From: Falsiroseomonas frigidaquae
GTDB taxonomy: Bacteria; Pseudomonadota; Alphaproteobacteria; Acetobacterales; Acetobacteraceae
Direction of reading: 5' to 3'
Length of the DNA: 64,000 nucleotides
Assembly: GCF_012163145.1 (NCBI RefSeq)
Contig: NZ_JAAVTX010000006.1
Location: forward strand, 558,001 to 622,000
Under the pieces are notes generated by a model. It was not told the origin of the DNA. It ran no database searches and saw nothing but the letters and a program-made list of their open reading frames with translations. Positions 1 to 8,184 of the stretch are shown here, in pieces. The position numbers were made by a program, and so were the translations under genes. Position 1 is the stretch's first letter, and every line of letters begins with the position of its first letter.

Positions 1-1009
1 TGTGGTGGCTGGTATGGATGATGATCTTCTCGATCGCCTCCACATCGGCGATCTGCTCCCGCATGCGGAAGGCCAGGTCGATCAGCGCCTGGGACTGGTA
101 CTCGGCGGAGTGCTCCTTGGTGTAGCTGTCGAGGATCGCGCGCTTCGGCTCACCGGCCTCGGGCAGCGGCACTTCGTAGTACACCGGGTCGAACACGGTC
201 TTGCGGCCCTTGCTGTCGGCCTGCGTGCGGCCGGACAGGACCCAGGCGATGACAGAGTCCTCGCCTTCGTAGATCGGGCTCGGCGCACCCTCGCCGCGCA
301 TGCAGCGGTCCACGGCTTCCACCGCCAGCTTGCCGGCATGGGCGGGGGCATAGGCCTTCCAGGAGGAGATCTCGCCCTTGCGCGACTGGCGGAAGGACAC
401 GCTGGTATGCAGCGCCTGCTGGATCGACTGGAACACCACCTCCTGCTTCAGGCCGAGCAGCGTGCCGATGCCGGCCGCTCCCGCCGGGCAGAGATGCGCG
501 ATGTGATCGACGCGATGCTCATGCAGGCAGATCGCGCGCACCAGGTTGATGTGCAGCTCATAGGCCGTGGCCAGGCCGCGCATGAGATCCTTGCCCGACC
601 GCCCCATCGCCTGCGCCACCGCCAGCACGGGCGGGATGTTGTCGCCCGGGTGGGAATAATCGGCGGCCAGGAAGGTGTCGTGCATATCGAGCTCGCGAAC
701 CGCCGTGCCATTCGCCCAGGCCGCCCATTCGGGCGACACGGTGGCGCCGGACTTCACGCCGAACACGGTCGCGCCGCCGGCCTTCTTGGCATGGCCCAGT
801 GCCATGCCGCGGGCGGAAACGACGGGGCGACGGTTGATCGCGGCGATCGCCACGCTGGCATTGTCGATGACCCGGTTGATGATCATCGCCGCCGTGTCCT
901 TCGGCACCGCCACCTTGTCGGTGGCGACTCCCGCCATCTTCCAGGCGAGCTGGTCCTCGCGCTTCAGCAGCGCCTTGGAGGGGTGGACCTTCACCGGGTG
1001 CATCTTCAT
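1..1009 (-). CDS. prpD: MmgE/PrpD family 2-methylcitrate dehydratase (partial, C-terminus off window)
   Basis: Reading leftward from ATG at 1009 gives 336 residues beginning [20 protein letters not shown] and running off the left edge, so the C-terminal third of this roughly 480-residue family is missing. The segments [19 protein letters not shown] and the following helices are typical of MmgE/PrpD proteins. PrpD dehydrates 2-methylcitrate to 2-methyl-cis-aconitate in propionate catabolism; other members dehydrate or decarboxylate related acids, so the substrate is inferred. The gene diverges from a lysR gene across an ATAC-N7-GTAT operator, which suggests that regulator controls it. A second in-frame ATG two codons downstream is possible. 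Confidence 0.85.
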   Translation of the reverse strand, partial: MKMHPVKVHPSKALLKREDQLAWKMAGVATDKVAVPKDTAAMIINRVIDNASVAIAAINRRPVVSARGMALGHAKKAGGATVFGVKSGATVSPEWAAWANGTAVRELDMHDTFLAADYSHPGDNIPPVLAVAQAMGRSGKDLMRGLATAYELHINLVRAICLHEHRVDHIAHLCPAGAAGIGTLLGLKQEVVFQSIQQALHTSVSFRQSRKGEISSWKAYAPAHAGKLAVEAVDRCMRGEGAPSPIYEGEDSVIAWVLSGRTQADSKGRKTVFDPVYYEVPLPEAGEPKRAILDSYTKEHSAEYQSQALIDLAFRMREQIADVEAIEKIIIHTSHH

Positions 1010-1099
1010 GCGTCTTGATCCTCGATATGCCGTGGGTAAATGGCGGCGGTTCTTGTGGACCGCGGGGCCGTCATCGTCCATTCCGATTGGCATGACAAC

Positions 1100-1120
1100 G
1101 CGATACGATTTCCGTATCGC
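1100..1120. promoter_or_regulatory. LysR-type operator, perfect inverted repeat
   Basis: An 8-bp arm GCGATACG (1100-1107), a 5-bp spacer and the exact reverse complement CGTATCGC (1113-1120). Inside it lies ATAC-N7-GTAT (1103-1117), the classical LysR-family recognition box with T-N11-A spacing. It sits 32 bp upstream of the lysR start and 91 bp upstream of the divergent prpD start, where a LysR regulator would act on both genes. Confidence 0.75.
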
Positions 1121-1151
1121 GCCCGCCCGGTCGCGCAAGGCTGTACCCTCC

Positions 1152-2090
1152 ATGGATTTCCGGCTGGTCCGACGCCTCGGCCATTTCCTCGCGGTCGCCG
1201 AGGAAGGGCATTTCGGTCGCGCCGCGGCGCGGCTCGGCATCTCGCAGCCACCGCTGACCGCGCAGATCCAGGCGCTGGAGCGCGAACTCGGCGTGCTGCT
1301 GCTGCATCGCACGGGCAAGGGCGCGCGACCGACCCGGGCCGGAGAGGCGCTGCTGCCGCTGGCGCGGCGCCTGGCGGAAGGCGCTGGGCAACTCGAACAG
1401 CTTGCCCGCGAATTGCGCGCCGGCCGGCACGCGCCGGTCGCGCTCGCCTGCGTGACCTCCGCCCTGTTCGACTATCTGCCGCCGCTGGTGCGCGCCCTGC
1501 AGGCCGCCCGCCCCTCCTCCGCCATCGCGGTGCGGGAGATGGACACGGCGGATGCGGTGGAGGCGCTGCGCCGGGGCGAGGTGGATCTGGCGCTGCTGCG
1601 GCTGGACCGGGACCGCCACCCGATACGGCTGCGCAGCCTGGGGCGGGACGTGCTGGCCGCGGCGCTGCCCGAAGCGCATCCGCTGGCCGCCGGCACCGGG
1701 CCGCTGGACCTGGCGGCGCTGGCGGATGAGCCGATGCTGGTGCTGCCGCGCGCCATCAGCCCGGCCTATTCGGACGCGATGGTCGCCGCCTGCCGCGACG
1801 CCGGATTCGCGCCGCGCGCGGAACGTGAGGTGGGGTCCGCCATGGCGCAGCTCGGCTTCGTCGCGGCCGGGCTTGGCGTGGCGCTAGTTTCCGCCGGCAT
1901 GGCCCGGCTGCGGCCGCCCGGAGTGGCCTTCCGGGCGCTGGCCGGGCCGATCCATGCGGTGGGCGTGGCGCTCGCCTGGCATGCGGAGCGGGAGAACGAG
2001 GCGACGCGCCTGGCCCTTACGCTGGCGGAGGCGCTGTTCCCATCGCCGATGGGGGAACAACTAGCCGGGACCACCGCAGACAAACCCTGA
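1152..2090 (+). CDS. LysR family transcriptional regulator
   Basis: 312 residues from ATG 1152 ([21 protein letters not shown]). Residues about 3-62 form the winged helix-turn-helix ([20 protein letters not shown]), followed by a type 2 periplasmic-binding-like effector domain (about 90-300). The upstream in-frame extension is rejected because it would cross the operator at 1100-1120 and lacks family similarity. It probably regulates the divergent prpD gene and itself; the effector is unknown. The C-terminal dozen residues ([11 protein letters not shown]) are not conserved in character. Confidence 0.92.
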   Translation: MDFRLVRRLGHFLAVAEEGHFGRAAARLGISQPPLTAQIQALERELGVLLLHRTGKGARPTRAGEALLPLARRLAEGAGQLEQLARELRAGRHAPVALACVTSALFDYLPPLVRALQAARPSSAIAVREMDTADAVEALRRGEVDLALLRLDRDRHPIRLRSLGRDVLAAALPEAHPLAAGTGPLDLAALADEPMLVLPRAISPAYSDAMVAACRDAGFAPRAEREVGSAMAQLGFVAAGLGVALVSAGMARLRPPGVAFRALAGPIHAVGVALAWHAERENEATRLALTLAEALFPSPMGEQLAGTTADKP

Positions 2091-2111
2091 CGAATGCGCT
2101 AACCGAGGGCC

Positions 2112-2462
2112 ATGGATCTCTCCCCCGAACAGCTTCGGTCGGCCCGCGCGGCGGGCTGCGCCTTCATCCCCGCCACCGAGGACCAGGTGGCCCGTCTCAC
2201 CATGCAGCGGCGCATCTTCCGCATCGACGGCGTGCCGCACCTGGCCCAACGCGCCGATAGCGGCTTCTACGAGACGCATGGCACGCTGACGCCGCTGCTC
2301 GGCGTCGCGGCCGGCGAGGTCGCCGCCCCGCCGGCGGAGACGCTGCAGGAAGCCGAGGCGGCGGATGCCTCCGCCACCCTGGCGCTGGCCGCCGAGAGCC
2401 GTGGTGGGCGCGGCGCGCAGGTGATTCGCCGCGGCCGGCCGCGCAGCCCGCGCGGCGGCTGA
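2112..2462 (+). CDS. hypothetical protein, 116 aa
   Basis: Starts at ATG 2112, 21 bp after the lysR stop. Unrecognised. The first 65 residues (MDLSPEQLRSARAAGCAFIP) look like a folded soluble domain; the rest is Ala/Glu-rich and ends in a basic tail RRGRPRSPRGG. There is no signal peptide or membrane segment. The stop codon lies just before the 29-bp tandem repeat. It could be co-transcribed with lysR. Coding status is supported by length and codon bias only. Confidence 0.55.
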   Translation: MDLSPEQLRSARAAGCAFIPATEDQVARLTMQRRIFRIDGVPHLAQRADSGFYETHGTLTPLLGVAAGEVAAPPAETLQEAEAADASATLALAAESRGGRGAQVIRRGRPRSPRGG

Positions 2463-2470
2463 CCCCGGCG

Positions 2471-2586
2471 CCGGGCGGCCGGCGCCAACACGACCTCTGC
2501 CGGGCCGCCGGCGCCACCACGACCTCTTCCGGGCGGCCGGCGCCACCACGACCTCTTCCGGGCGGCCGGCGCCAACACGACCTCCA
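2471..2586. repeat. 29-bp tandem repeat, four units
   Basis: Four near-identical 29-bp units begin at 2471, 2500, 2529 and 2558, each containing GGCCGGCGCC followed by (A/C)ACACGACCTCT-like sequence. Each carries a self-complementary CCGGCGCCGG-like core, so transcripts could fold. The period is not a multiple of three, so it is not a protein repeat. It lies between the 116-aa ORF and the hemP control region. Confidence 0.85.
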
Positions 2587-2646
2587 AGCCAAGGAATCCG
2601 GCGCCTTGAGCCCGGCCCGGGCTACAGCATTCGCTATGTGTCTTAT

Positions 2647-2666
2647 TGCGAATGACTCTCACTTGC
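2647..2666. promoter_or_regulatory. Fur/Irr-type iron box upstream of hemP
   Basis: The sequence TGCGAATGACTCTCACTTGC is an imperfect inverted repeat (GCGAATGA against TCACTTGC, 6 of 8 matching) with the look of iron boxes upstream of hemP-type genes. A second overlapping inverted repeat, CATTCGC (2628-2634) and GCGAATG (2648-2654), adds to the dyad symmetry. It lies 40 bp upstream of the chosen hemP start in a locally AT-richer stretch. Iron-dependent repression of the whole heme locus is the inference. Confidence 0.6.
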
Positions 2667-2705
2667 TTTATGGAATGCGGGCCACTGTCCCGATGGACCC
2701 ACCGC

Positions 2706-2888
2706 ATGACCGAATCCGTTGCAGCGCCCGGGGAGCCAGCAGTGATCAGCGTCCCCGTCAGCCAGGAAGTCGCCAAGGTCCAGAGTTCAGACCTGCTGAA
2801 AGGCGCCCGTGAATTGCTGATCCAGCATCACGGCGACACCTATCGGCTGCGCCTGACCAGCAACGACAAGCTGATCCTCACCAAGTAG
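2706..2888 (+). CDS. hemP: hemin uptake protein HemP
   Basis: A 60-residue protein from ATG 2706. Its last 34 residues (DLLKGARELLIQHHGDTYRL, ending KLILTK) match the HemP family, whose hallmark is a short basic C-terminal module ending L-I-L-T-K. HemP family members are small and are usually encoded just upstream of heme receptors; some act as regulators promoting receptor expression. A TTG start at 2646 is possible but would begin inside the iron box, so ATG 2706 is preferred. The heme receptor follows 84 bp downstream. Confidence 0.9.
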   Translation: MTESVAAPGEPAVISVPVSQEVAKVQSSDLLKGARELLIQHHGDTYRLRLTSNDKLILTK

Positions 2889-2972
2889 CCAACCCTTCCC
2901 ACCGAGCCAGCACGAAGCGCCAGCCGACGCTACAGCCAGCCAGGTCCCGAATCCTCCCGATCGGAGCGCCCC

Positions 2973-5042
2973 ATGGCCGACCGCCGGCTCGCCTCAGCCC
3001 AGATTACTGCTGCCATCATCGCCCTCGCCGCCGTCACCCCCGCCTCGGCGCAACAAGCGCCGGCCGCAGCTGGCACGCAACAAGCGCCGGCCGCAGCTGG
3101 CACGCAACAAGCGCCGGCTGCCGGTGGGGCGGTCACGCCGCTGGATGCGGTCACCACCACCGCCACCCGAACCCGCGCCATCTCCGGCGATGTCGCCGCA
3201 CCGGTGACGGTGATCGGGCGGGAGGAGATCGAGCGCCGCGACGCGCGCAGCGTCATCGACCTGATCCAGGACATACCCGGCATCGAATCCTCCGGCGCGC
3301 CGCGCACCACGGCGCTGCAGCCGATCATCCGCGGCCTGGGCGATGAACGGGTGGTGCTGCGCACGGATGGCGCGCGGAACAACTTCAACGCCGGCCATCG
3401 CGGCCGCACCTTCGTGGACCCGGACCTGCTGCGGCAGGTCGAGGTGCTGCGCGGCCCGGCCTCCACCCTGTACGGCTCCGGCGCGCTGGGTGGCGCCATC
3501 TCGCTGCGGACCATCGAGGTGGAGGACATCCTGCGGCCCGGCGCGGCCTTCGGCGGCACGCTGGGCGCCGGCTGGCAGAGCCAGGGCAGCGGACCGCGCG
3601 GCAGCCTCGCGCTGGGCGCGCGGGCGGGCGACTTCACGCTGCTGGGTGCCGTGGCGGGTTTCACCAACAACAACTTCACCGATGGCGCGGACAACACCAT
3701 TCCCTTCACCGGGGACAACGCCACCTCGCTGCTCGGCAAGCTGGGCTGGAACCCTGGCCACCACCGCTTCCAGATTTCGGCGCTGCGCTTCCGCGACGAC
3801 CACCAGATCCCGATCTCGGCCAATACCGCGACCACCACGGGCATCACCGACCGCGACACGGTGTCGGAGAACCTGTCCTTCCGCTGGTCCTACGAGGACC
3901 CGGCCAACCCGCTGTTCAACCCGCAGGTGGTGCTCTACCGCACCCATGTGGACCTGACGGAGCAGCGGCTGACCGGTGCGCGGGTGCGCGACCGGACGGA
4001 GCTGACGACGGTCGGTATCGATGCGCAGAACACCTCCCGCTTCGGGCTCGGCCCGACGCGCCATGCGTTGACCTTCGGTACGGAGATCTACCGGGACGAG
4101 CAGGAGGGCCGCGCCAATGGCGTGCCGCGGGCGCAGTTCCCCTCCGCCGAGCAATCCATCACCGCTTTCTTCATCCAGGACGAGATCGGGCTGGGCAACT
4201 TCACCCTGACGCCGGGCGTCCGCCTCGACCGCTTCGAGCAGGAAAGCCCGGATGGTCGCAACGATCGCGATTCCGAGCGTGCCTCCCCGCGCGTGTCGCT
4301 GGCCTGGCAGGTCACGCCCTGGCTGCAGCCCTATGTCAGCTATGCGGAAGGTTTTCGGGCGCCCTCGCTGACGGAACTTTATGTCGGCGGGCAGCACTTC
4401 CCGGGCAACAGCTTCGTGCCCAACCCGAACCTGCGGCCGGAAGTCTCCCGCAACAAGGAAGTGGGCGCCAACCTCCGCTTCTCGGATGTCTTCCAGGGCG
4501 GCGACCGCCTGCGCATCCGCGTCGCCGCCTTCCGCAACGACGTGGACGATTTCATCGAACAGACCGTGCTGCGCACCACCACCGTCTCCGCCAATGTGGC
4601 CGAGGCGCGGATCGAGGGTGTGGAGGCGGAGGCGCAGTATGATGCGGGCCTCTGGTACGCCGGCCTCGGCGCCGCGGCGCTGAAGGGCGACAACCGCGTC
4701 ACCGACCAGCCGCTGGCCTCGATCCCCGCGCATCGCGTCACGCTCTCCGCCGGCTACCGCTTCCTGGATCACGGCGTCGTGGTCGGCGGGCGCATCACGG
4801 CGACGGCGGAACAGGACCGCGCACCCAATGTCGCCGGCGTGGCGCAGCAGACCAGCGGCTACGGGCTGCTCGACCTGCACGCCGCCTGGACGCCGAATTT
4901 CGCGCCGAATGTCCGGCTCTCGCTGGCGATCGACAATGTCTTCGACCACGCCTACCGCCGCGCCAACTGGAACAGCGACCCGTCGCCGCCCTTCTACGAT
5001 GTCGGCCGGAACATCCGCGGCGCGCTGCGCGTCAGCTTCTGA
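2973..5042 (+). CDS. hmuR: TonB-dependent heme/hemoglobin receptor
   Basis: 689 residues. Signal peptide about 1-26 (cleavage after PASA), a low-complexity QQAPAAAGT repeat at 27-50, plug domain about 55-165 (APVTVIGREEIERRDARSVI, then VEVLRGPASTLYGSGALGG), then a 22-strand-type barrel ending in the terminal Phe expected of outer membrane proteins. The heme-receptor hallmark FRAP (461-464) ... NPNL (484-487) is present with His475 between them, the position of the heme-ligating histidine in HemR-type receptors. It binds heme or hemoproteins at the surface and needs TonB-ExbBD, which are not in this window. Confidence 0.93.
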   Translation: MADRRLASAQITAAIIALAAVTPASAQQAPAAAGTQQAPAAAGTQQAPAAGGAVTPLDAVTTTATRTRAISGDVAAPVTVIGREEIERRDARSVIDLIQDIPGIESSGAPRTTALQPIIRGLGDERVVLRTDGARNNFNAGHRGRTFVDPDLLRQVEVLRGPASTLYGSGALGGAISLRTIEVEDILRPGAAFGGTLGAGWQSQGSGPRGSLALGARAGDFTLLGAVAGFTNNNFTDGADNTIPFTGDNATSLLGKLGWNPGHHRFQISALRFRDDHQIPISANTATTTGITDRDTVSENLSFRWSYEDPANPLFNPQVVLYRTHVDLTEQRLTGARVRDRTELTTVGIDAQNTSRFGLGPTRHALTFGTEIYRDEQEGRANGVPRAQFPSAEQSITAFFIQDEIGLGNFTLTPGVRLDRFEQESPDGRNDRDSERASPRVSLAWQVTPWLQPYVSYAEGFRAPSLTELYVGGQHFPGNSFVPNPNLRPEVSRNKEVGANLRFSDVFQGGDRLRIRVAAFRNDVDDFIEQTVLRTTTVSANVAEARIEGVEAEAQYDAGLWYAGLGAAALKGDNRVTDQPLASIPAHRVTLSAGYRFLDHGVVVGGRITATAEQDRAPNVAGVAQQTSGYGLLDLHAAWTPNFAPNVRLSLAIDNVFDHAYRRANWNSDPSPPFYDVGRNIRGALRVSF
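3051..3122 (+). repeat. 27-bp in-frame tandem repeat in receptor N-terminus
   Basis: Two identical 27-bp units (3051-3077 and 3078-3104) and a partial third encode QQAPAAAGT twice and then QQAPA, directly after the predicted signal cleavage site. The unit is a multiple of three, so copy-number change would keep the receptor in frame and only alter the linker before the plug. Confidence 0.9.
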
Positions 5043-5062
5043 CCCAGGGGAGAAACCAGGAC

Positions 5063-6091
5063 ATGCCCAGCCTCAACGAACGCTACGCGGACCTGATGCA
5101 AGCCGGCCCGGTGCGGGTGCGCGACGCGGCGCAGCGCCTCAACACGACGGAGGCGGCGCTGGTCGCCGCCGGCGTCACCGGGCCGGCGACACCGCTGAAG
5201 CCGGAATGGGGCGCGCTGTTCGCCGCTATGCCGCGCCTCGGCGGCATCATGTGCCTGACGCGGAACGAGCATGCGGTACATGAACGGCATGGCCGTTTCG
5301 TCGATGTCTCCTCCGGCCCCGGGCACATCCTGGTGCTCGGCCCGGATATCGACCTGCGGCTGTTCCCGGGCCGCTGGGCGCATGCCTATGCGCTGGGCGG
5401 CGACCGCCCCTCGATCCAGATCTTCGACAAGGACGGCAACGCGGTGCACAAGGTCTTCGCCACCGGCGAGACCGACACGGCGGGCTGGGATGCGGTGATC
5501 GCCGAATTCGCCGCGCCGGCGGCCGCGCTGCCGCCGATGACCGCCGCCGAGCCCGCTGCGCCCGCCACCGAGACCCCGGTGGACCAAGCGAAGCTGCGCG
5601 AGGAATGGAAGGCGCTGCAGGACACGCACGACTTCATCACCCTGCTGCGCCGGCACAAGGCCAGCCGCCGCCAGGCCTTTCGGCTGGCGGGGGAGGATCT
5701 GGCGCTGCGCCTGCCGTCTGCCGCTGCGGTCGCCACGCTGCAGCGTGCGGCCAGCGCCGAGGTGCCGATCATGGTTTTCGTCGGCAACCGCGGCGCCATC
5801 CAGATCCACACTGGCCCGGTCGCCCGACTGCGCGCCACGCCGGGCTGGTTCAACGTGCTGGACCCGGCCTTCAACCTGCATCTGCGCGAGGCCGGTGTGG
5901 CCGAGGCGTGGCGCGTGGTGAAGCCCACCGCCGATGGCGACGTGACCAGCATCGAGCTGCTGGATGCGACGGGCGAGACGATCGCGATGATGTTCGGCGC
6001 CCGCAAGCCGGGCCAGCCGGAGCGTGAGGATTGGCGCGCGGTTGTCGCCGATGTTTCCGGCACGCCCTGGCCCGCCGAGCGCGCCGCGTGA
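5063..6091 (+). CDS. hmuS: hemin-degrading factor / heme chaperone HmuS
   Basis: 342 residues, the usual length for the HmuS/ChuS/HemS family, which consists of two repeated halves. Here about 20-160 and 190-335 are the two similar halves, each with an RLFPGRW- or NLHLREAGV-like segment, joined by an Ala/Pro linker near 150-175. The family binds heme in the cytosol and delivers or breaks it down to release iron. It lies 20 bp after the receptor gene, preceded by AGGGGAGAAACC, and its TGA overlaps the hmuT ATG by one base. Confidence 0.92.
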   Translation: MPSLNERYADLMQAGPVRVRDAAQRLNTTEAALVAAGVTGPATPLKPEWGALFAAMPRLGGIMCLTRNEHAVHERHGRFVDVSSGPGHILVLGPDIDLRLFPGRWAHAYALGGDRPSIQIFDKDGNAVHKVFATGETDTAGWDAVIAEFAAPAAALPPMTAAEPAAPATETPVDQAKLREEWKALQDTHDFITLLRRHKASRRQAFRLAGEDLALRLPSAAAVATLQRAASAEVPIMVFVGNRGAIQIHTGPVARLRATPGWFNVLDPAFNLHLREAGVAEAWRVVKPTADGDVTSIELLDATGETIAMMFGARKPGQPEREDWRAVVADVSGTPWPAERAA

Positions 6092-6957
6092 TGCAGCGCC
6101 GCGCCCTGCTCGGCCTGGCCGCGACGCTACCGCTCGCGCGCCCGGCGCGCGCGGAGCTGTCGCGGATCGTCACGGTGGGTGGCGCGGTGACGGAGACCGT
6201 CTTCGCGCTGGGTGCCGGCGCACAGGTTGTGGCGGTGGACAGCACCAGCCTGTTCCCCGCCGCCGCGCGCGCGCTGCCGCAGGTGGGCTATCTGCGGTCC
6301 CTGGCGCCGGAGGGTCTGATCTCGCTCGACCCGGACCTGCTGCTGCTGTCGGATGAGGCCGGGCCGCCGCAATCCATCGCGGTGCTGCGCGCCGCCGGCG
6401 CGCCCGTCGCGATGATCCCGGATGGCGCCGGCGCGGCGGCGGTGCGGCGCAAGATCACCGCCATCGCCCAGGCGCTCGGCCAGGATGGCAGCGGGCTGGC
6501 GGATGCGGTGGCGGCGGATTGGGCGGCGCTGGATGCGCCGATCGCGGCGCTGCGCCCGGCGCGGGCGCTGTTCGTGCTGTCCGCGGCGCGCGGCGCGCCG
6601 CTGGTCTCCGGCCGCAACACCCATGCGGATGCGCTGCTGGCCGCGGTGGGGGCGGAGAATTGCGTGACGGAGTTCCAGGGCTATCGCCCGCTCTCCGCCG
6701 AATCTTCCGCGCAGCGCGCACCGGAGGTGATCGTGATGATGGAACACGCCTTGGCCGAGGCCGGCGGCATCGATGGCGTGCTGCGCGCCACCGCGCTGTC
6801 CGTCACCCCCGCCGCCGCGACGCGCCGCGTGGTGGCGCTCGAGGGCTCCTACATGCTGAATTTCGGCCCGCGCGCGGCGCATGCGCGGCGCGACCTGGCG
6901 GCGCGACTGCATCCGGCTGCCAACCTGCCCGCCCTGCCGGCGCGGCCCTGGGTGTGA
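6091..6957 (+). CDS. hmuT: hemin ABC transporter periplasmic binding protein HmuT
   Basis: 288 residues from ATG 6091, overlapping the hmuS stop as TGATG. Signal peptide about 1-21 (MQRRALLGLAATLPLARPARA), then a class III periplasmic-binding (helical-backbone, BtuF-like) fold starting SRIVTVGGAVTETVFALGAG. It collects heme in the periplasm and hands it to HmuUV. The frame also opens further upstream, but that extension overlaps hmuS and lacks a signal peptide. Confidence 0.93.
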   Translation: MQRRALLGLAATLPLARPARAELSRIVTVGGAVTETVFALGAGAQVVAVDSTSLFPAAARALPQVGYLRSLAPEGLISLDPDLLLLSDEAGPPQSIAVLRAAGAPVAMIPDGAGAAAVRRKITAIAQALGQDGSGLADAVAADWAALDAPIAALRPARALFVLSAARGAPLVSGRNTHADALLAAVGAENCVTEFQGYRPLSAESSAQRAPEVIVMMEHALAEAGGIDGVLRATALSVTPAAATRRVVALEGSYMLNFGPRAAHARRDLAARLHPAANLPALPARPWV

Positions 6958-8036
6958 TGCATATCGCCCGCGTCGTACCTGCCATGCGGGTCGGCATCGA
7001 CCGCACCCCGTGGGTGCTGGCCGGCGGCCTGGTCGTGCTGCTGGCGGCGATGGCGGCCGGCGTGCTGCTCGGCCCGGCCCGCATCTCGCCCGGCGGGCTC
7101 GGCGCGGTGCTGGCCGATGCGCTGGGTCTGGCCGATCTGCCGGATGCCTTCCGGCGCGATGCCGCAGTGCTGGGCGTGATCCGTGCGCCGCGCGTGCTGC
7201 TGGCGGCCATCATCGGCGCCGGGCTGGGCGCGGCGGGGGCGGCGATGCAGGGGCTGTTCCGCAATCCGCTGGCGGACCCCGGGCTGATCGGGGTTTCCGC
7301 CGGGGCCGCGCTGGCCGCGGTGGCCGCCATCGTCTTCGGCGCCACGCTGTTCGGCGTGGCGGCCGGGGCGCTCGGCCTGTGGATGCTGCCGCTGGCGGCC
7401 TTTCTCGGCGGGCTGGCGGCGACGCTGCTGATGGCGCGTCTCGGCAATGTCGGCGGCGTCACCGGCGTGGCCACGCTGCTGCTGGCCGGCGTCGCGGTGA
7501 ATGCGCTGGCCGGCGCGCTGACCGGCCTGCTGATCTTCACCGCCGATGACCGCCAGGTGCGCGACATCACCTTCTGGACGCTGGGCAGCCTGGCCGGGGC
7601 GCGGTGGGAACAGGTGCCGGTGGTGGCTGCCCTGGTCGGCCTGCCGACACTTGGCCTGATCGCCCTGGCCCGCCCGCTGGATGCGCTGCTGCTGGGCGAG
7701 GCGGAGGCCTTCCACCTCGGCCATCGGGTGGAGACGGTGAAGCGCGTGGCGGTGACGCTGGCGGCCATTGCGGTCGCCGCGGGTGTCGCCTTCACCGGGC
7801 TGATCGGGTTCGTGGGCCTGGTGGTGCCGCATCTGCTGCGGCTCGGCTTCGGTTCCGGCCACCGGCTGGTGCTGCCCGGTTCCGCGCTGCTCGGCGGGGC
7901 GCTGCTGGTGCTGTCGGACCTCGCCGCGCGCAGCCTGGCGGCACCGGCGGAACTGCCGGTGGGCGTCGTCACCGCGCTGATCGGCGCACCCTTCTTCTTG
8001 TGGCTGCTGCGTCGCGCCGCAGGCGCGCAAGCATGA
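6957..8036 (+). CDS. hmuU: hemin ABC transporter permease HmuU
   Basis: 359 residues from ATG 6957, again overlapping the previous stop as TGATG. A FecCD/BtuC-family permease with about ten hydrophobic helices. Conserved family stretches include RAPRVLLAAIIGAGLGAAGA, MQGLFRNPLADPGLIGVSAG and, near the C-terminus, GFVGLVVPHLLRL. Forms the inner-membrane channel with HmuV. Its last codons (RRAAGAQA) are encoded by the first unit of the 24-bp tandem repeat that runs on downstream, so the C-terminus may have been shaped by repeat expansion. Confidence 0.93.
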   Translation: MHIARVVPAMRVGIDRTPWVLAGGLVVLLAAMAAGVLLGPARISPGGLGAVLADALGLADLPDAFRRDAAVLGVIRAPRVLLAAIIGAGLGAAGAAMQGLFRNPLADPGLIGVSAGAALAAVAAIVFGATLFGVAAGALGLWMLPLAAFLGGLAATLLMARLGNVGGVTGVATLLLAGVAVNALAGALTGLLIFTADDRQVRDITFWTLGSLAGARWEQVPVVAALVGLPTLGLIALARPLDALLLGEAEAFHLGHRVETVKRVAVTLAAIAVAAGVAFTGLIGFVGLVVPHLLRLGFGSGHRLVLPGSALLGGALLVLSDLAARSLAAPAELPVGVVTALIGAPFFLWLLRRAAGAQA

Positions 8037-8159
8037 CAGGCCGCAGGCGCGCAAGCATGACAAGCCGCAGGCGCGCAGACATGCCAAGCCGCAGGCGCGC
8101 AGACATGACAAACCGCAGGCGCGCAGACGTGCGAAGCCGCGGGAGCGCAGGCATGGCGC
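8016..8159. repeat. 24-bp tandem repeat between hmuU and hmuV, six units
   Basis: Six units start at 8016, 8040, 8064, 8088, 8112 and 8136, with consensus GCCGCAGGCGCGCA(A/G)(A/G)CATG plus a variable ACAA-like end. The first unit encodes the hmuU C-terminus; the rest separate hmuU from the hmuV ribosome site. Because the unit is 24 bp, a reading frame stays open through it as Arg-rich octapeptides, but nothing suggests that frame is a gene. Confidence 0.9.
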
Positions 8160-8184
8160 TCCTCGGGTGCGAGGGAGCCGGAGC

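Noticed and set aside
2-1018. 338-codon rightward open frame over the first kilobase
   Set aside because: Its translation is His/Arg/Gly-rich and family-less, while the opposite strand encodes a clear MmgE/PrpD protein. It is an antisense shadow of GC-rich coding.
2994-4949. 651-codon leftward frame opposite the heme receptor
   Set aside because: Antisense shadow: low-complexity Arg/Gly/Gln translation, with the rightward frame giving a complete TonB receptor.
8016-8159. CRISPR array
   Set aside because: The units are directly adjacent with no unique spacers, and the same holds at 2471-2586. No cas genes are in the window.
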